Of a DNA stretch of 64,000 nt, positions 1 to 10,205 are shown one piece after another (position 1 is the stretch's first letter; every line of letters starts with the position of its first letter). A program made the position numbers and the translations under genes. Origin of the DNA: Hydractinia symbiolongicarpus (Eukaryota > Cnidaria > Hydrozoa > Anthoathecata > Hydractiniidae); contig NC_079886.1 of NCBI RefSeq assembly GCF_029227915.1, positions 6,944,001 to 7,008,000 on the forward strand, written 5' to 3'. The notes under the pieces were generated by a model that saw only the letters and a program-made list of their open reading frames with translations, ran no database searches and had not been told where the DNA came from.

Positions 1-1312
1 AATGATACGTTTATACTGTAAATGATAAATATTGTAAATTTATATCTAAGGGTTTAATTAGGCATAATTTCGGAAAAAAAAGTTTTCTTTCTTTTAATCT
101 GGTTGTTTTCACTTCAATTTTTTCCTGTCCAGAAGTTCCAAAAACTGAAATGGTGTTTTCCCTTTCACTTGAAATCAACGTCTTTAGTACCCAATTAATT
201 TAATTTTGTTGCTCATTTTTATCTCTATTATAATACCATGGAGCACACCGCGTAATGGACCAATCACGAGGCCCGATCTTCCCTAATAACGAAGTGCAGA
301 TTTCGAAACAGAATCTTGCTTCTTAAGCGCAGCTAGCCTTATTTATTCTTATTTTTTTCGTTTATTCGTACTTAGCGCTCAGTCTGCTGATAACGACAGG
401 CTGTTTCCTGTGTTTCAACTTAAGTTGCGATAAAGTTTTTTCGAAAGAGGTATTACGCCTATACGCATGTGCGACATAGTTTACATGTGATGAGTGCTCA
501 ACCCGGTTTAACGATTCATTTTTAAACTTTCGGAGAAACTTGTTTCGCAAAATAAAATAATACCGATCTATTGTTTTTTCTATGACGGGGTAACAACTGA
601 TTGTAAACTGTGTTTTTACTTCAGCTAAATTTGCAGTAAAGTTGTTCTTTGAAAAATATATTACGCCTGAAGAACTATAATGTTGTATGCATTTACTGGA
701 TTTACGAAATACTGCACACCTGTACTAAAGCATTTGTAGTTTTTATTGAACTTTTTACTCGGTGTTCAACAATCGATTGCACAGTTACTTGGAATTTAAC
801 CCTGGCGTTTTGACGCCCGAACCCGGCTAGTTTCTTTAAAATACCCTCAAAAGATGTTGAAGTCAATACTGCTGCCTTAACTGGCTTCATGTAGATTAAT
901 TTTTATCTAGCTAGATGTCTAGCTAGCTGCATAGGCTCATTTTAGCATTAGCATCTCCATATAAATATGGCTTGCCACGTAACAGTATAAAACAATCCTG
1001 TTTTTCTGCTAAAAAATTCTTGACGTAAACTAAGCAGATATTGTGAGATTATCTATTAGGCTATTTTGGTCGTCAAGATTAACTTTTCAAATAGATAGGT
1101 TTGCTAATGTTTTGTCCAGAAATAAATAATAAAATTTGTTGTTCAATGGTTATCATTAGCACCATTAGTTTTGACAGCATTTTTAAGAGCAGATTATCTC
1201 TTGTCAGCAAGAGGGTTGGATGCGGATATAAAAAAGATAACACTCGTCCCATAAAAGGATGCTTACAAAAGGAACATAAAACTAGTTTTAACACGAAGAT
1301 TCACTCGTTAAA
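1..1312. other. Upstream non-coding region
   Basis: No convincing coding exon is visible on either strand; the open frames are short and low in complexity. The last part should contain the 5' UTR and promoter of the Hedge-domain gene starting at 1313. An in-frame TAA at 1289-1291 lies upstream of its ATG, so 1313 is the first possible in-frame start in this exon. Confidence 0.5.
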
Positions 1313-3051
1313 ATGTTGCTTAGAATTTCGTTTACAATCTTTCTGTTAGTTCGTATCGACTTTATGGCATTCCATAAAAGTTTTAAAAGAATGCCAAATG
1401 TTCCAGAAACAAGTATTTTAGCCAGTGGACCGTTCATTAAACACGAATCGATTGAGAGCATGCAGCAGATTCAGCCTGCGAGATTTCTGTTTACAAAAAA
1501 GAATCGAACTATTTTCCTATGCAAGGTACCTTTTTTTTACCAGTTTTAAGCGTGATCTCTAGGCGTTGTGAGGTTTCTTTTTTCTTGTGCGTTGATTGCA
1601 GAAAGAATTTAAGTTAATTATTCAATTTCTGGGCGCTCTGCGAATTGGTTTGATTTTCAATTCCTATCCGTCCAGTATTTCTTGCAACTTTTGATAAAAC
1701 ATCCTAATCTACTAATTTTTATTTTTAACAATTAATTTTGTTTTTTAACCTATTTTTATTTTTCAAGGTGTTTTCTTGCGTTTAATTTTTTAAACACAAT
1801 TTTAAAAGAATTTAGCTATCTCTGTAAGTTGTTTTTGTGTCACTTTATATGCTTTGGAATGTCTTCTCAAACGCAGAAGGCTATGCCTCACTATGAAATA
1901 TATTGTCGCTCCTAAAAAAGATTTATGGGCATAAGCATTACAGGTGAGGAACAGCGATATAAATTTCTACCGCGTCAGATGTTCTTATTTATTTAAAGTT
2001 GTGGCGAATGAAGCAAGGCTAATAAAGCTTCATTCTAAATACCAAATTCAGTTCAAAACGCCTTGATAGATTACTCTAATAAATTAGTCGTCAATCCGTG
2101 AAAATCCACGGGTTCGCCCGTCCTTTATATGTGGTATTTTGTGTTTCCGTAGCAGACAGACAAACAGACAGACGATGGCTATAATTACAGAACCCAGTCG
2201 ATAGACCGTAAACAAAATCCACTGGTTCATCCGTCGTTATACATCATATTCCGTATTTCCGAAGCACGACCTTCTTCTTGCGCATTAACAAACAGACGGG
2301 ATCCACTATTATTAGAGTCTAGTCGTCAACACGCGAAAAAATCCACGGGGTTGCCCGTCCTTTATATGTCGCATTTTGTGTTCTCGTAACAGATAGACAA
2401 ACAGACAGACGGCTGCTTTATTATAGAGAAGTGTTGAAAACTTTTCCTCGCTTTTTATATTGCCTTTATTTCGGAAATTGGTAAAACCTCTGGGCTTATT
2501 GTTCTTACTTAAAAAGCACAGAGTTTGAATTAAAAAACCTTGACTGATGAGTAAAACAGACAATCAAAAAAAGAAATCGACATAATAAATCAAATTTCAC
2601 GATTAGCAAAAAAGTGTATCAGTTACCCATTGACTTAGGCTTTACAATCGCCAATTGTTAACGCGACAAAAGACTAAACTACCTGCTTTCTTTACTTCTA
2701 CAGGAATGCAATTTAAAGTTAAAAAAACTGATGAGCGTGGTGGAATCAAAATGGGGAAGCAAGTACTCTGTTGAAGTCTTAGAAGGATACGTTGGCATGA
2801 AGATGTCCTGCTTTTCAGAATTATCACTTCATTATGAGGGTAGAGCTTTAGATGTAAAGCTGGTCATAAATAATGCAACCAAGACATCATCTAGATTATG
2901 GAAAAACACGGCAAAGTATCAACTTTTACAACACCGGCTAGCTTTTTTTGCCTATCACAAAGCAGGATTTAATTTTGTTGAATTTAAACGAAAAAACCTG
3001 CATTTGTCCTGTAGAAGGGCGCTACAGGACTCAATTATTATGAGGAAATAA
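1313..3051 (+). CDS. Hedgehog N-terminal signal (Hedge) domain protein without Hint domain
   Basis: Two coding exons are modelled: 1313-1525 (71 codons) and 2704-3051 (115 codons plus stop), giving 186 aa. The donor is AAG|GTACC and the acceptor has a strong pyrimidine tract ending TTCTACAG; the intron is phase 0. Exon 1 has a hydrophobic leader, then PNVPETSILASG, matching the Hedgehog 'PNVxEKTLGASG' block. Exon 2 begins ECNLKLKKLMSVVESKWG, matching the Hedgehog RCKDKLNSLAISVMNQWPG region, and carries the diagnostic SLHYEGRALDV followed by LAFFAYHKAGFNFVEF and LHLSC. The length equals an N-domain precursor, and the stop falls 13 residues after the last Cys, where Hedgehog has the GG|CF cleavage junction, so no Hint domain follows. 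Known Hedgehog ligands are secreted morphogens of about 20 kDa. Here there is no CGPGR palmitoylation site, and a roughly 16-residue insertion follows RALDV. Intron 1 holds three Helitron-like elements. Alternatives: a fragment of a hedgling-type gene, or a decaying paralogue. The family call is firm; function is unknown. Confidence 0.85.
2084..2429 (-). mobile_element. Three Helitron-like mini-elements, head to tail
   Basis: Three adjacent copies (about 2084-2191, 2192-2318, 2319-2429) lie in the Hedge-gene intron. Read on the minus strand each starts TCTSTAATWATAGCC-like, contains a GCGMAATG/TATATAAAGGACGGGC segment, then a hairpin (CCCGTGGA / TCCACGGG type), then CTAA, CTGG or CTAG. A TC start, a near-terminal hairpin and a CTRR end are the established hallmarks of Helitron termini. 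No coding capacity. The middle copy is the most diverged. Confidence 0.65.
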
Positions 3052-5316
3052 ATGTGAAGGAAAAGAAAATCCAAGAACATTTATATATCGTCCTTGGAAC
3101 ATAGCTGTTCTGTTTATTTCTAAGCTGCGTTTTAACGGTAATCCATTACTTAACCCCTGACAAATTATTTTCCACTGTAGCAAAGATATGATACCACAAC
3201 ATTTTTCGAAGTGAAAAATATAAAAGATAGGATACCGCACTATTCCTTTTAAGGAAGATAGACAGGAGATAAAGCTGAACAGACAAGCAGACAGACAGAT
3301 GTAATATTATTGAAAAGTAGCATATATTTCCCTAATTTTATAATTCTGTTTATAGACCACTTTCCGCGTGATTTAATTGTTTTAATTTCATTTTTGAGAA
3401 CAATGGACATGTGCGCACTTTTGTGTAGGTATAAAAACTGGACTCGCGCAGGGAAAAATGACTTTTAATGAAGATTAAAGATTTCTTAGGTAGCATATGG
3501 TTCCTGAGGAATAGGAATTAAGTCTTAACTGTATTCTTCTAATTCTTTTTTAAATAAAAAGATATTTTCTACCTACAAAAATGCTCTTTAATGTGCAAAA
3601 CCCCGCAAACAAGTCGTTTATGGAATCACATAAAAATTAAATTTTAACTGTATTCTTCTAATTCTTTTTAAATAAAAAATTTTTTATGCGAATATTTCTT
3701 TTTTTAGATGGATTTCTTTTTTGACTCTGTTCTGTTGTTTATATTTTCTACCTACAAAAATGCTCGTTCATGTGCAAAACCCTGCAAACAAGTCGTTAAT
3801 GGGGTTACCTAAAAAGTTAACATACGCTTAATTCGCTATTTCCGGGTTTCTGTAACTAGCAGCGGAATTTTATTGTTAAACGCGGTTATTTTAGTTCTGC
3901 CATTTGTATACTTTCGCAAAATCGATATTATTACTAAATATGTAACATAAAAATATTGTAATAATTTAATTTACGTTCAATTACACTATGAGTTATTCAA
4001 AAAAGCAGTAAATAGTTACCTTAGCTGTTTTTAAACTGCAAAACTGTAGCTAACTACAGTTACAACCTCGGACATAAGAAGAGGATGAAATTCCAAAGCA
4101 CATAACGACAATTCTATCTAACGTATTGGCACTAGTTTTCAATTTCAATAACCCAGATTCCCGGATTTTTCAGACCATTCTGACTTGTAAAACGGATTGT
4201 TACAAGATGCAGACGTTGTGGTGAGAGGAGACTGCATATCCTCGACGTTGGTTACTTGACCTACACACTTGCTAATATAAAACCTTTGAGTCAGAAGGCA
4301 GCATACTGACTTCAAGAGTACTAGATAAATGATGCTGCTTGACCAATTTAAGGTATAGTCAGAAACAGTCTTTTCCTAAATGTCCAGATAAAATATCATT
4401 GTGGGACATCTACAATTTATGTTTAAGAACTTTTTAGAACTTTGTTGAAACGATACATCATATTTTAGTAGGTCTGTGTTAATAAAACAAGTTTTTAAGC
4501 ATATGCATTTGGAAATTTCATAAAATGCCGATTTTTTATTTTACAAAACAAATAAAAGCAGATTTAAAGGAACACAGAGGATTCACAGTTGAGTTTTGTT
4601 CTTAACCTTTGGCTCGCAATTCTTTACTGAAAATCTGACCCTAAAATAAAATGTAACATCTTTCCGATCCATTTACATGTGTAAAGGATACGTATTTGCT
4701 TAATATGGCTTCCACAAGCATGGTTCGTTTTTAACAATTCTTTGTCTTAATTATGCCAGTAAATTAATTCAAAAGTGAGTGACTTCACTTAACAAATGAA
4801 CTACGGTAAATCGGAGTTAAAAATATCTAATTACTGTATTCTAAGTAAACAATCAGTTATCGGGATACTATTTATAAGGCTCGGATTTTGTGTGTTTTCC
4901 GAAAAAAGCGCAAAAAAAACCGAATGTTGCGTCTTTTTATTATCATATGAAGCATTCTCTTCTGTTGAGAATGAAATACGGATGTGCTATGATAAATATT
5001 CACCTATATGTATACACACCATCCGGATATACTATCTGAGTTCATCACAAACGTATCGCGGCACGTAGTGTAGTGGGTTCGTCTGCGGCTTAATTAATCC
5101 TTTCCAATAAAAGGGTATCTTTGGAAACGCAAAGTTTAATATTTAACCAATGCATATAGCTATTACTTTGAGATAAACTGAAATCTTCTTCTCTCTCATT
5201 GGTTTATTACCTTCCCTTATCCTTTCAGGGACGTTAATTAATCACATCCATGTTTATTAGCAAAAGCAATACATTCTAGTGCTTCTAGGGTCTATATATA
5301 GGTAGTGGAGTTTAAA
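3052..5316. other. Intergenic region with a local tandem duplication
   Basis: No gene is seen. Segments 3511-3640 and 3641-3815 are diverged direct repeats sharing TGTATTCTTCTAATTC, CTACCTACAAAAATGCTC and CAAACAAGTCGTTAA-type blocks; the second has an extra insert of about 60 bp. The open frame 4796-5068 has no recognisable motif and ends in a SINE-like fragment. Confidence 0.5.
5057..5092 (+). repeat. tRNA-derived SINE head fragment
   Basis: A fragment containing CACGTAGTGTAGTGGGTTCG matches, in opposite orientation, the A-box half of the SINE at 10117-10205. The B-box half is missing here, so it is a truncated copy. Confidence 0.5.
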
Positions 5317-6000
5317 TTTAAAGGAGCTACGAAACAATTCCACCAGCATAATCCCTGCAATTTCCGAATGGCATGTAATAAACGACTCAAAAGTTCAAGG
5401 TAAAATAAATTATGCACATTTTAGAACCATATAGACGTGTAGAAAACCTGCTTTGAATAAATATTTTTTTATGGTGAATTTGCTACTTTTTTATTTTCTA
5501 AAAAAAGAAAAATTTTCCTTTAGCATTTTTTTGGCAGTAATTAAGCAAAAATCTGTATAATATATTAAATATCAGTAAATTGCAAGTTTGTTTTGACGAG
5601 AAACAGAGACAACACAAGGAGCTGTATATGTTTAAAAATGCTAAATTACTAGCTTAAAGACGGTAATTAATGCCTCCACATAGATTTTAAAGTCATTGTT
5701 GTTGATTCGACTGGCTTTATGTACAATGAACTTATAAGATTATGCAAAATTTCAAAAGATATAGCTAGCTAACTTGTTTGAAAGGTTTGAAGTATGTATT
5801 ATAATTAGAAAGTTTAAGTTCAAAGAAAAAGTAAGTACTTAAAAATCACTTTCAGTTATATTTAGATGCGCAATATGATATTTAAGATGACTTAAATTGT
5901 TTTTTTATCAGTGATCATGAACTTTTCCACCGCCAATAGCTCGACTTTCGTGTAAGTCACTAAAGTTGAAAACCAACAGCTGTTTTGTATCCTCTTTAAA
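5317..6000. mobile_element. 684 bp non-autonomous TIR element (copy 1)
   Basis: The ends are imperfect inverted repeats: TTTAAAGGAGCTACGAAAC at the left and the complement of TTTAAAGAGGATACAAAAC at the right. A second copy at 14535-15730 shares the same ends and several interior blocks (for example TTTTAAAGTCATTGTTGTTG and the CACCGCCAATAGCTCGACT-type block near the right end). No transposase frame is present. A right-end fragment of the same family is at about 19810-19890. Confidence 0.65.
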
Positions 6001-6300
6001 GGACAGAAAAACGGCATCTTATTCGCAAAACTAAAATCTGAAATAGCATGCAAAAGAAGTACAACATTTGAAAGCTTTTGGAATTTTACAAAATGAATAA
6101 TAATAAACTAAAGAAATAATAAAAAATAAAAAAAAAAATAAATAAATAAATGATAAACTAAAACTAAAAGGCTTTCAAAAATTTAAAAAAATTAAAATTA
6201 ATTTAAATGATTTGATTTTATCGTTGCTTTAACGAGGACTGCAATGTATTACTTTGTAATCGTATTGCGCTTTGAACTCATTTTGTCCCTTTGTAATCTC

Positions 6301-6470
6301 CAACCTATCGCAGTTTGTAATCCTTTCATGATGCACTTTGTAATCTCCAACCTGTCACAGTTTGTAATCCTTTCATGATGCACTTTGTAATCTCCAACCT
6401 GTCACAGTTTGTAATCCTTTCATGATGCACTTTGTAATCCCTTGACCTGTCATACTTTGTAATCCCACCT
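6301..6470. repeat. Minisatellite, ~46 bp unit
   Basis: Near-identical tandem units of TTTGTAATCTCCAACCTGTC followed by ACAGTTTGTAATCCTTTCAT and GATGCAC, about three copies, form the left arm of the inverted-repeat element. The translated ORFs here are repeat shadows. Confidence 0.75.
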
Positions 6471-7319
6471 TGTGACACTTTGTAATTACGGGATGTTTTT
6501 TGATCGGTACGTACGCTTTTAGCTTCTCTTGCACGAATTGAAATACTCTTTCCAAATATTTATAAGCTAATAAAACTTATAAATACTGGGTATTTCGTGC
6601 ATATAAAGCAGAAGTTTCTATTCTGTTGACATGCATGTATTTTCGTGTTAAGAATCTGCACAAATTTTCATCAAATTTAAAAATTCAATTTTTAGAACAA
6701 AATTGTATTTTTCTACAGGTAAGACTTATCTGATATTCTTTTTAAGTCACTTATTTTTTTCTTTTCTTTTTTTTTAATTATTTTTATGTGTTACACATCT
6801 TTTTTAAAATACAGAAGTCTGTCTAGAAGTTTCTTGTGAATAACTTAAGACTTAATAATTCAACTATAAACTTCAACTATAAACAAATCAAACATTACTT
6901 TGTTAATTGCCGGAAACAGACTGGAGCATGTATGGTCCTTTCATACTAACGTCGTGTATCTATTTGTAGCTATTTTCTGGTGATGAAACTTACGGGAGTA
7001 TTGCGACTACTGAAGTGTGTTGTATTATCATAAATGTGATAAAGTTATATAGTTGGAGAAAGAGCCAGGCGTTGGGATGTATTTGCCCCAATGACGTTAA
7101 CTCTTTGGATACTTTACATAACTTATTTAAATTATCGCTTTAGTGAGCTTCAGTAATGTAAAAACCTAATAGTAGAAATGTTACCTGTTAGAATTTCTAC
7201 GCGTTATGTAAACTTTAAGGGATATGTAGCTGTAATCGTCATTTTTTTTTCCTTACTTAATACAAAAAGCGTTTCAGAAACAATCACAGAGATATACGAG
7301 AGAAATATTCTGTCGCAAA

Positions 7320-7520
7320 ATATCGGAGATTACAAAGTTTAATACGATGGGACCACAAATTGCAGCAGGTCGGAGATTACAAAGTTTAATACGATGGGAC
7401 CACAAATTGCAGCAGGTCGGAGATTACAAAGTTTAATACGATGGGACCACAAATTGCAGCAGGTCGGAGGATTACAAAGTTTAATACGATGGGACCACAA
7501 ATTGCAGCAGGTCAGAGATT
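7320..7520. repeat. Minisatellite, ~51 bp unit
   Basis: Four near-identical tandem units each contain CGGAGATTACAAAGTTTAAT, then ACGATGGGACCACAAATTGC and AGCAGGT. One unit has an extra G. More diverged GATTACAAAGTGCGA units continue to about 7735. Confidence 0.8.
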
Positions 7521-7837
7521 ACAAAGTGCGATATAAAAAGATTACACAATTGCAATATGTTTGCGATTGCAAAGTGCTACGGAATTTTTACGGGATGTGA
7601 CAAAGTGTGACAAGGTAGGGTTAAAAATTGGGATAGGCTGGCGATTACAAAGTGCGACAAAATGGGTTAAAAATTGCGACAGGATTACAAAGTGCGATGG
7701 GATTACTAAGTGTAACGGGATTACAAAGTGATACACTGCAAGGACTGTCAATGTGCTAATGTTCTCTTAAACCTTGTTGGCAATTCAAACTGAAAAAGTA
7801 CAATTGATATTTGCCTGAGCTGCGATTCCATTTTTTT

Positions 7838-8899
7838 TCACTTTATTGCAAGATTCGTATCAACTTCTCTACTATGTCGATAAGTGTTATGCTGGTTTGG
7901 CAAAGGTACGCCATTAGCAGGACTTACTCGATTTTGTCTCCTCTTTTGTTTTATGTGAAAACAGCAAAGTAGATGGTAAAAATGTTTGCGATATTTGCTG
8001 CTACTGGCTGCATATATGGGAGGATTTATTGCAGAATTAGCGTATGCCAGCAGCAGGGCTACTTTAATTACTGTTATTGGCACTAATGGCTCATAGTTGA
8101 TTGTCTCAATCAAATCAATCAACCCGATCGGTACCATACATACAGAATAAAATGCAACAATTATAAAAACTACCTTAGATAATCTTATTTCATGTGTTAT
8201 TCTTTTTATTTTTTGCACGACGATATTACTTTGGGAACTTCTTTTCCTGCGTGATAGATCTATGATGTTTGTGTTAGTGCTGGAACGTATTTTATTATGC
8301 CTGGACTTATAAATTACGATGAAGATTTTAACGTACATTGTTATCATAATAAGCCAAGGTACAGTTAAGCCACCAATTTCAATGAAAATCACGTACCCCG
8401 ATTTTAGCACCGTACTAAATGTGCATACTGTAATTCGGGTATCATTCACGCTGTCTTTTTCACCATATATGAAGAACGGAAATGTTCCGATAATTAAAGA
8501 TATAGTCCACGATGCAAATATTCCAACGACAAGGGTTGTTCGGGATTCAGTTCTCGCGCGATACTTTAAAGGATATACTGCTCCAAAAAATCGATCTATG
8601 GTGATTAACAGTAGGTTCATATTAGTTGACGTAAACAAAAACACAGTAAGTGCAACACTGATTTTGCAGTCGGACAAAGCAGAGAAAGTATCTGTCCTGA
8701 AGTATTGCGACATCCGGATTGGTAGGCTTACTGTTGTTATCAGCAGGTCTGAAATCGATAGATTGAAGATGAGAATGTTTGTGAAGCCACGTAGATTCTG
8801 ACTGATTAATGTTGCAAGTATTACCAAAGAATTTCCAATGACTGATACAGTCATGATGATGGTTAAGAAGGTGACTGAGGTTATTTCTTCGGCATTCAT
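7838..8899 (-). CDS. Class A (rhodopsin-like) G protein-coupled receptor, intronless
   Basis: Single-exon 353-aa frame with seven hydrophobic segments. Landmarks: GN in TM1 (residues 22-23), LxxxD in TM2 (D51), Cys78 at the top of TM3 and Cys159 in extracellular loop 2 as the probable disulfide, DRF (102-104) in place of DRY, Trp131 in TM4, and NPPIY (292-296) as the NPxxY motif. TM6 has CMVP (254-257) rather than CWxP, so the usual toggle tryptophan is missing. An N-glycosylation site (NDT, 152-154) lies in loop 2; Cys312-313 after TM7 suit palmitoylation. The third intracellular loop is basic. A plasma-membrane receptor coupling to G proteins is expected; amine, melatonin or adenosine-like orphan is possible and the ligand cannot be told from sequence. 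Cnidarian genomes commonly carry expanded intronless GPCR families of this type. ATG at 8899 is the first Met of the frame. Confidence 0.92.
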   Translation of the reverse strand: MNAEEITSVTFLTIIMTVSVIGNSLVILATLISQNLRGFTNILIFNLSISDLLITTVSLPIRMSQYFRTDTFSALSDCKISVALTVFLFTSTNMNLLLITIDRFFGAVYPLKYRARTESRTTLVVGIFASWTISLIIGTFPFFIYGEKDSVNDTRITVCTFSTVLKSGYVIFIEIGGLTVPWLIMITMYVKIFIVIYKSRHNKIRSSTNTNIIDLSRRKRSSQSNIVVQKIKRITHEIRLSKVVFIIVAFYSVCMVPIGLIDLIETINYEPLVPITVIKVALLLAYANSAINPPIYAASSSKYRKHFYHLLCCFHIKQKRRQNRVSPANGVPLPNQHNTYRHSREVDTNLAIK

Positions 8900-10116
8900 A
8901 TTGAGAAGGGCATACCAGTACTTTGCTAAAATAAATTAACTTTTCTAAATGATAAAAAATAAAATTTCATTTCACCTAAAATTGATTTCACTGTCTTTCT
9001 TTTCGACGGAATTTCTGTAAATGTGAAAATCCAGTCAGCCAGAGTGTTTACTCTGGTTCCATAGAGAGTGAATTCTCCAGTCAAAAGCGTCTCATCACCA
9101 ATAGTTCACTGTCTGGAAACTCTCTTTAAAAAAACAACGATAATTCCTAAAACTTAAGCATAAATAAAGATCTTTCACAAAATAACCCAACAAAATTATA
9201 TTTGTGTTACGTGAAACTTATACAATCTGTTTGTAGGGAATCTAATAAAAAAAACAACATTTCCATACAAAATTGCGAAACATATAGATGAAAACTGTAA
9301 TTTTCATTTACTCAATTTGAAAACCTGAACAAAAACTTGATAGATATCCTAATGATATAAGCAAACAGCATAATCGATATATATCTCCTTCTGTAACTCA
9401 ATTATAGAAATTTAAGTTTGTTTTTTACTGTATCATAGCAACAAGGAGATATAAATAAGACGAAAATAATTACGTGCAATTTCCAGCTATACCAAACCTA
9501 ATCAACTTTTGTGGACTTAACCGCGATTAAGTTGTTTGCGAAAATTCTTTAAATTGTTTCAAAATTCAAACGTTATTTATAATATAATCTCAGGATGCAG
9601 TCGAGGTTGTGGAGATGCTATTAGTGTTTTGCAGAATTTACGTAGACCAACTCAAGGTCATTTCATGAAAAAATCTTTATATATTAGATAAACTCTGTGA
9701 CAAAAGCATACATTTTTAGGCCTTCGTTAGGGAAAACACTTATAAATTTTACCTTTCAATAGCCTTTATTTACACTAACTAAAACACATTTTGACATAAT
9801 TCACTATTGTTTCGTATCTTAACACAATGTAAAAAGTCTATCTTTGTAACGCCGTCAGTCATTAAATAAAAACTTATTTAATGGTATGTGATAGGTTTCT
9901 TAATTTTAGCCTTTTTGATGGGACACTTCAAGATTTCATTGTCGCTCAAACCGTCAGTTATGTTGTAAATATTACACCTTATAATTTCGATTTTGTTGTT
10001 GTCAAAAGCAGGCTAACATTTAAGGGTATGCTGCTCGACCGACCTAATATCAGCTTAGACGTAATTACAGAAAAGTAATATTGTAGAAGAACTACTTTGT
10101 TCATAACTAACATACT
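8900..10116. other. Intergenic region upstream of the GPCR
   Basis: It should contain the GPCR promoter. A small hairpin, GCCAGAGTGTTTACTCTGGTT, lies near 9038-9058. The 65-codon frame at 9881-10078 has no recognisable motif. Nothing else stands out. Confidence 0.4.
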
Positions 10117-10205
10117 GCCCGGCAGTGAGCGGGATTCGATCCGCGGTCTTCAGAACTGGGAGTCGCAGACGAACCCACCACACTACGTGCGGTGGGATCG
10201 TCTGA
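10117..10205 (-). repeat. tRNA-derived SINE head or tRNA pseudogene
   Basis: On the minus strand it shows an A-box-like CGTAGTGTGGTGGG and a B-box-like GGATCGAATCC inside a T-arm that can pair (GCGG with CCGC). The spacing fits an RNA polymerase III internal promoter. A truncated relative is at 5057-5092, which favours a dispersed SINE over a functional tRNA gene. Confidence 0.6.

Larger units (their letters stand above)
6237..7746. mobile_element. ~1.5 kb inverted-repeat element with minisatellite arms
   Basis: The left arm (6237-6490) repeats TTTGTAATC(C/T)C units with spacers such as CAACCTGTCACAG. The right arm (7320-7746) carries the same units in reverse complement (GGAGATTACAAAG, CAAATTGCAGCAGGTC). 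Outermost sequences also correspond in inverted orientation: GGACTGCAATGTATTACTTTG versus the complement of CAAAGTGATACACTGCAAGGAC. The ~830 bp core has no long ORF. This looks like a non-autonomous DNA transposon with expanded subterminal repeats; no clear target-site duplication was seen. Confidence 0.5.

Noticed and set aside
8319-8801. 160-codon plus-strand frame
   Set aside because: It lies wholly inside the GPCR on the opposite strand and shows no independent motifs.
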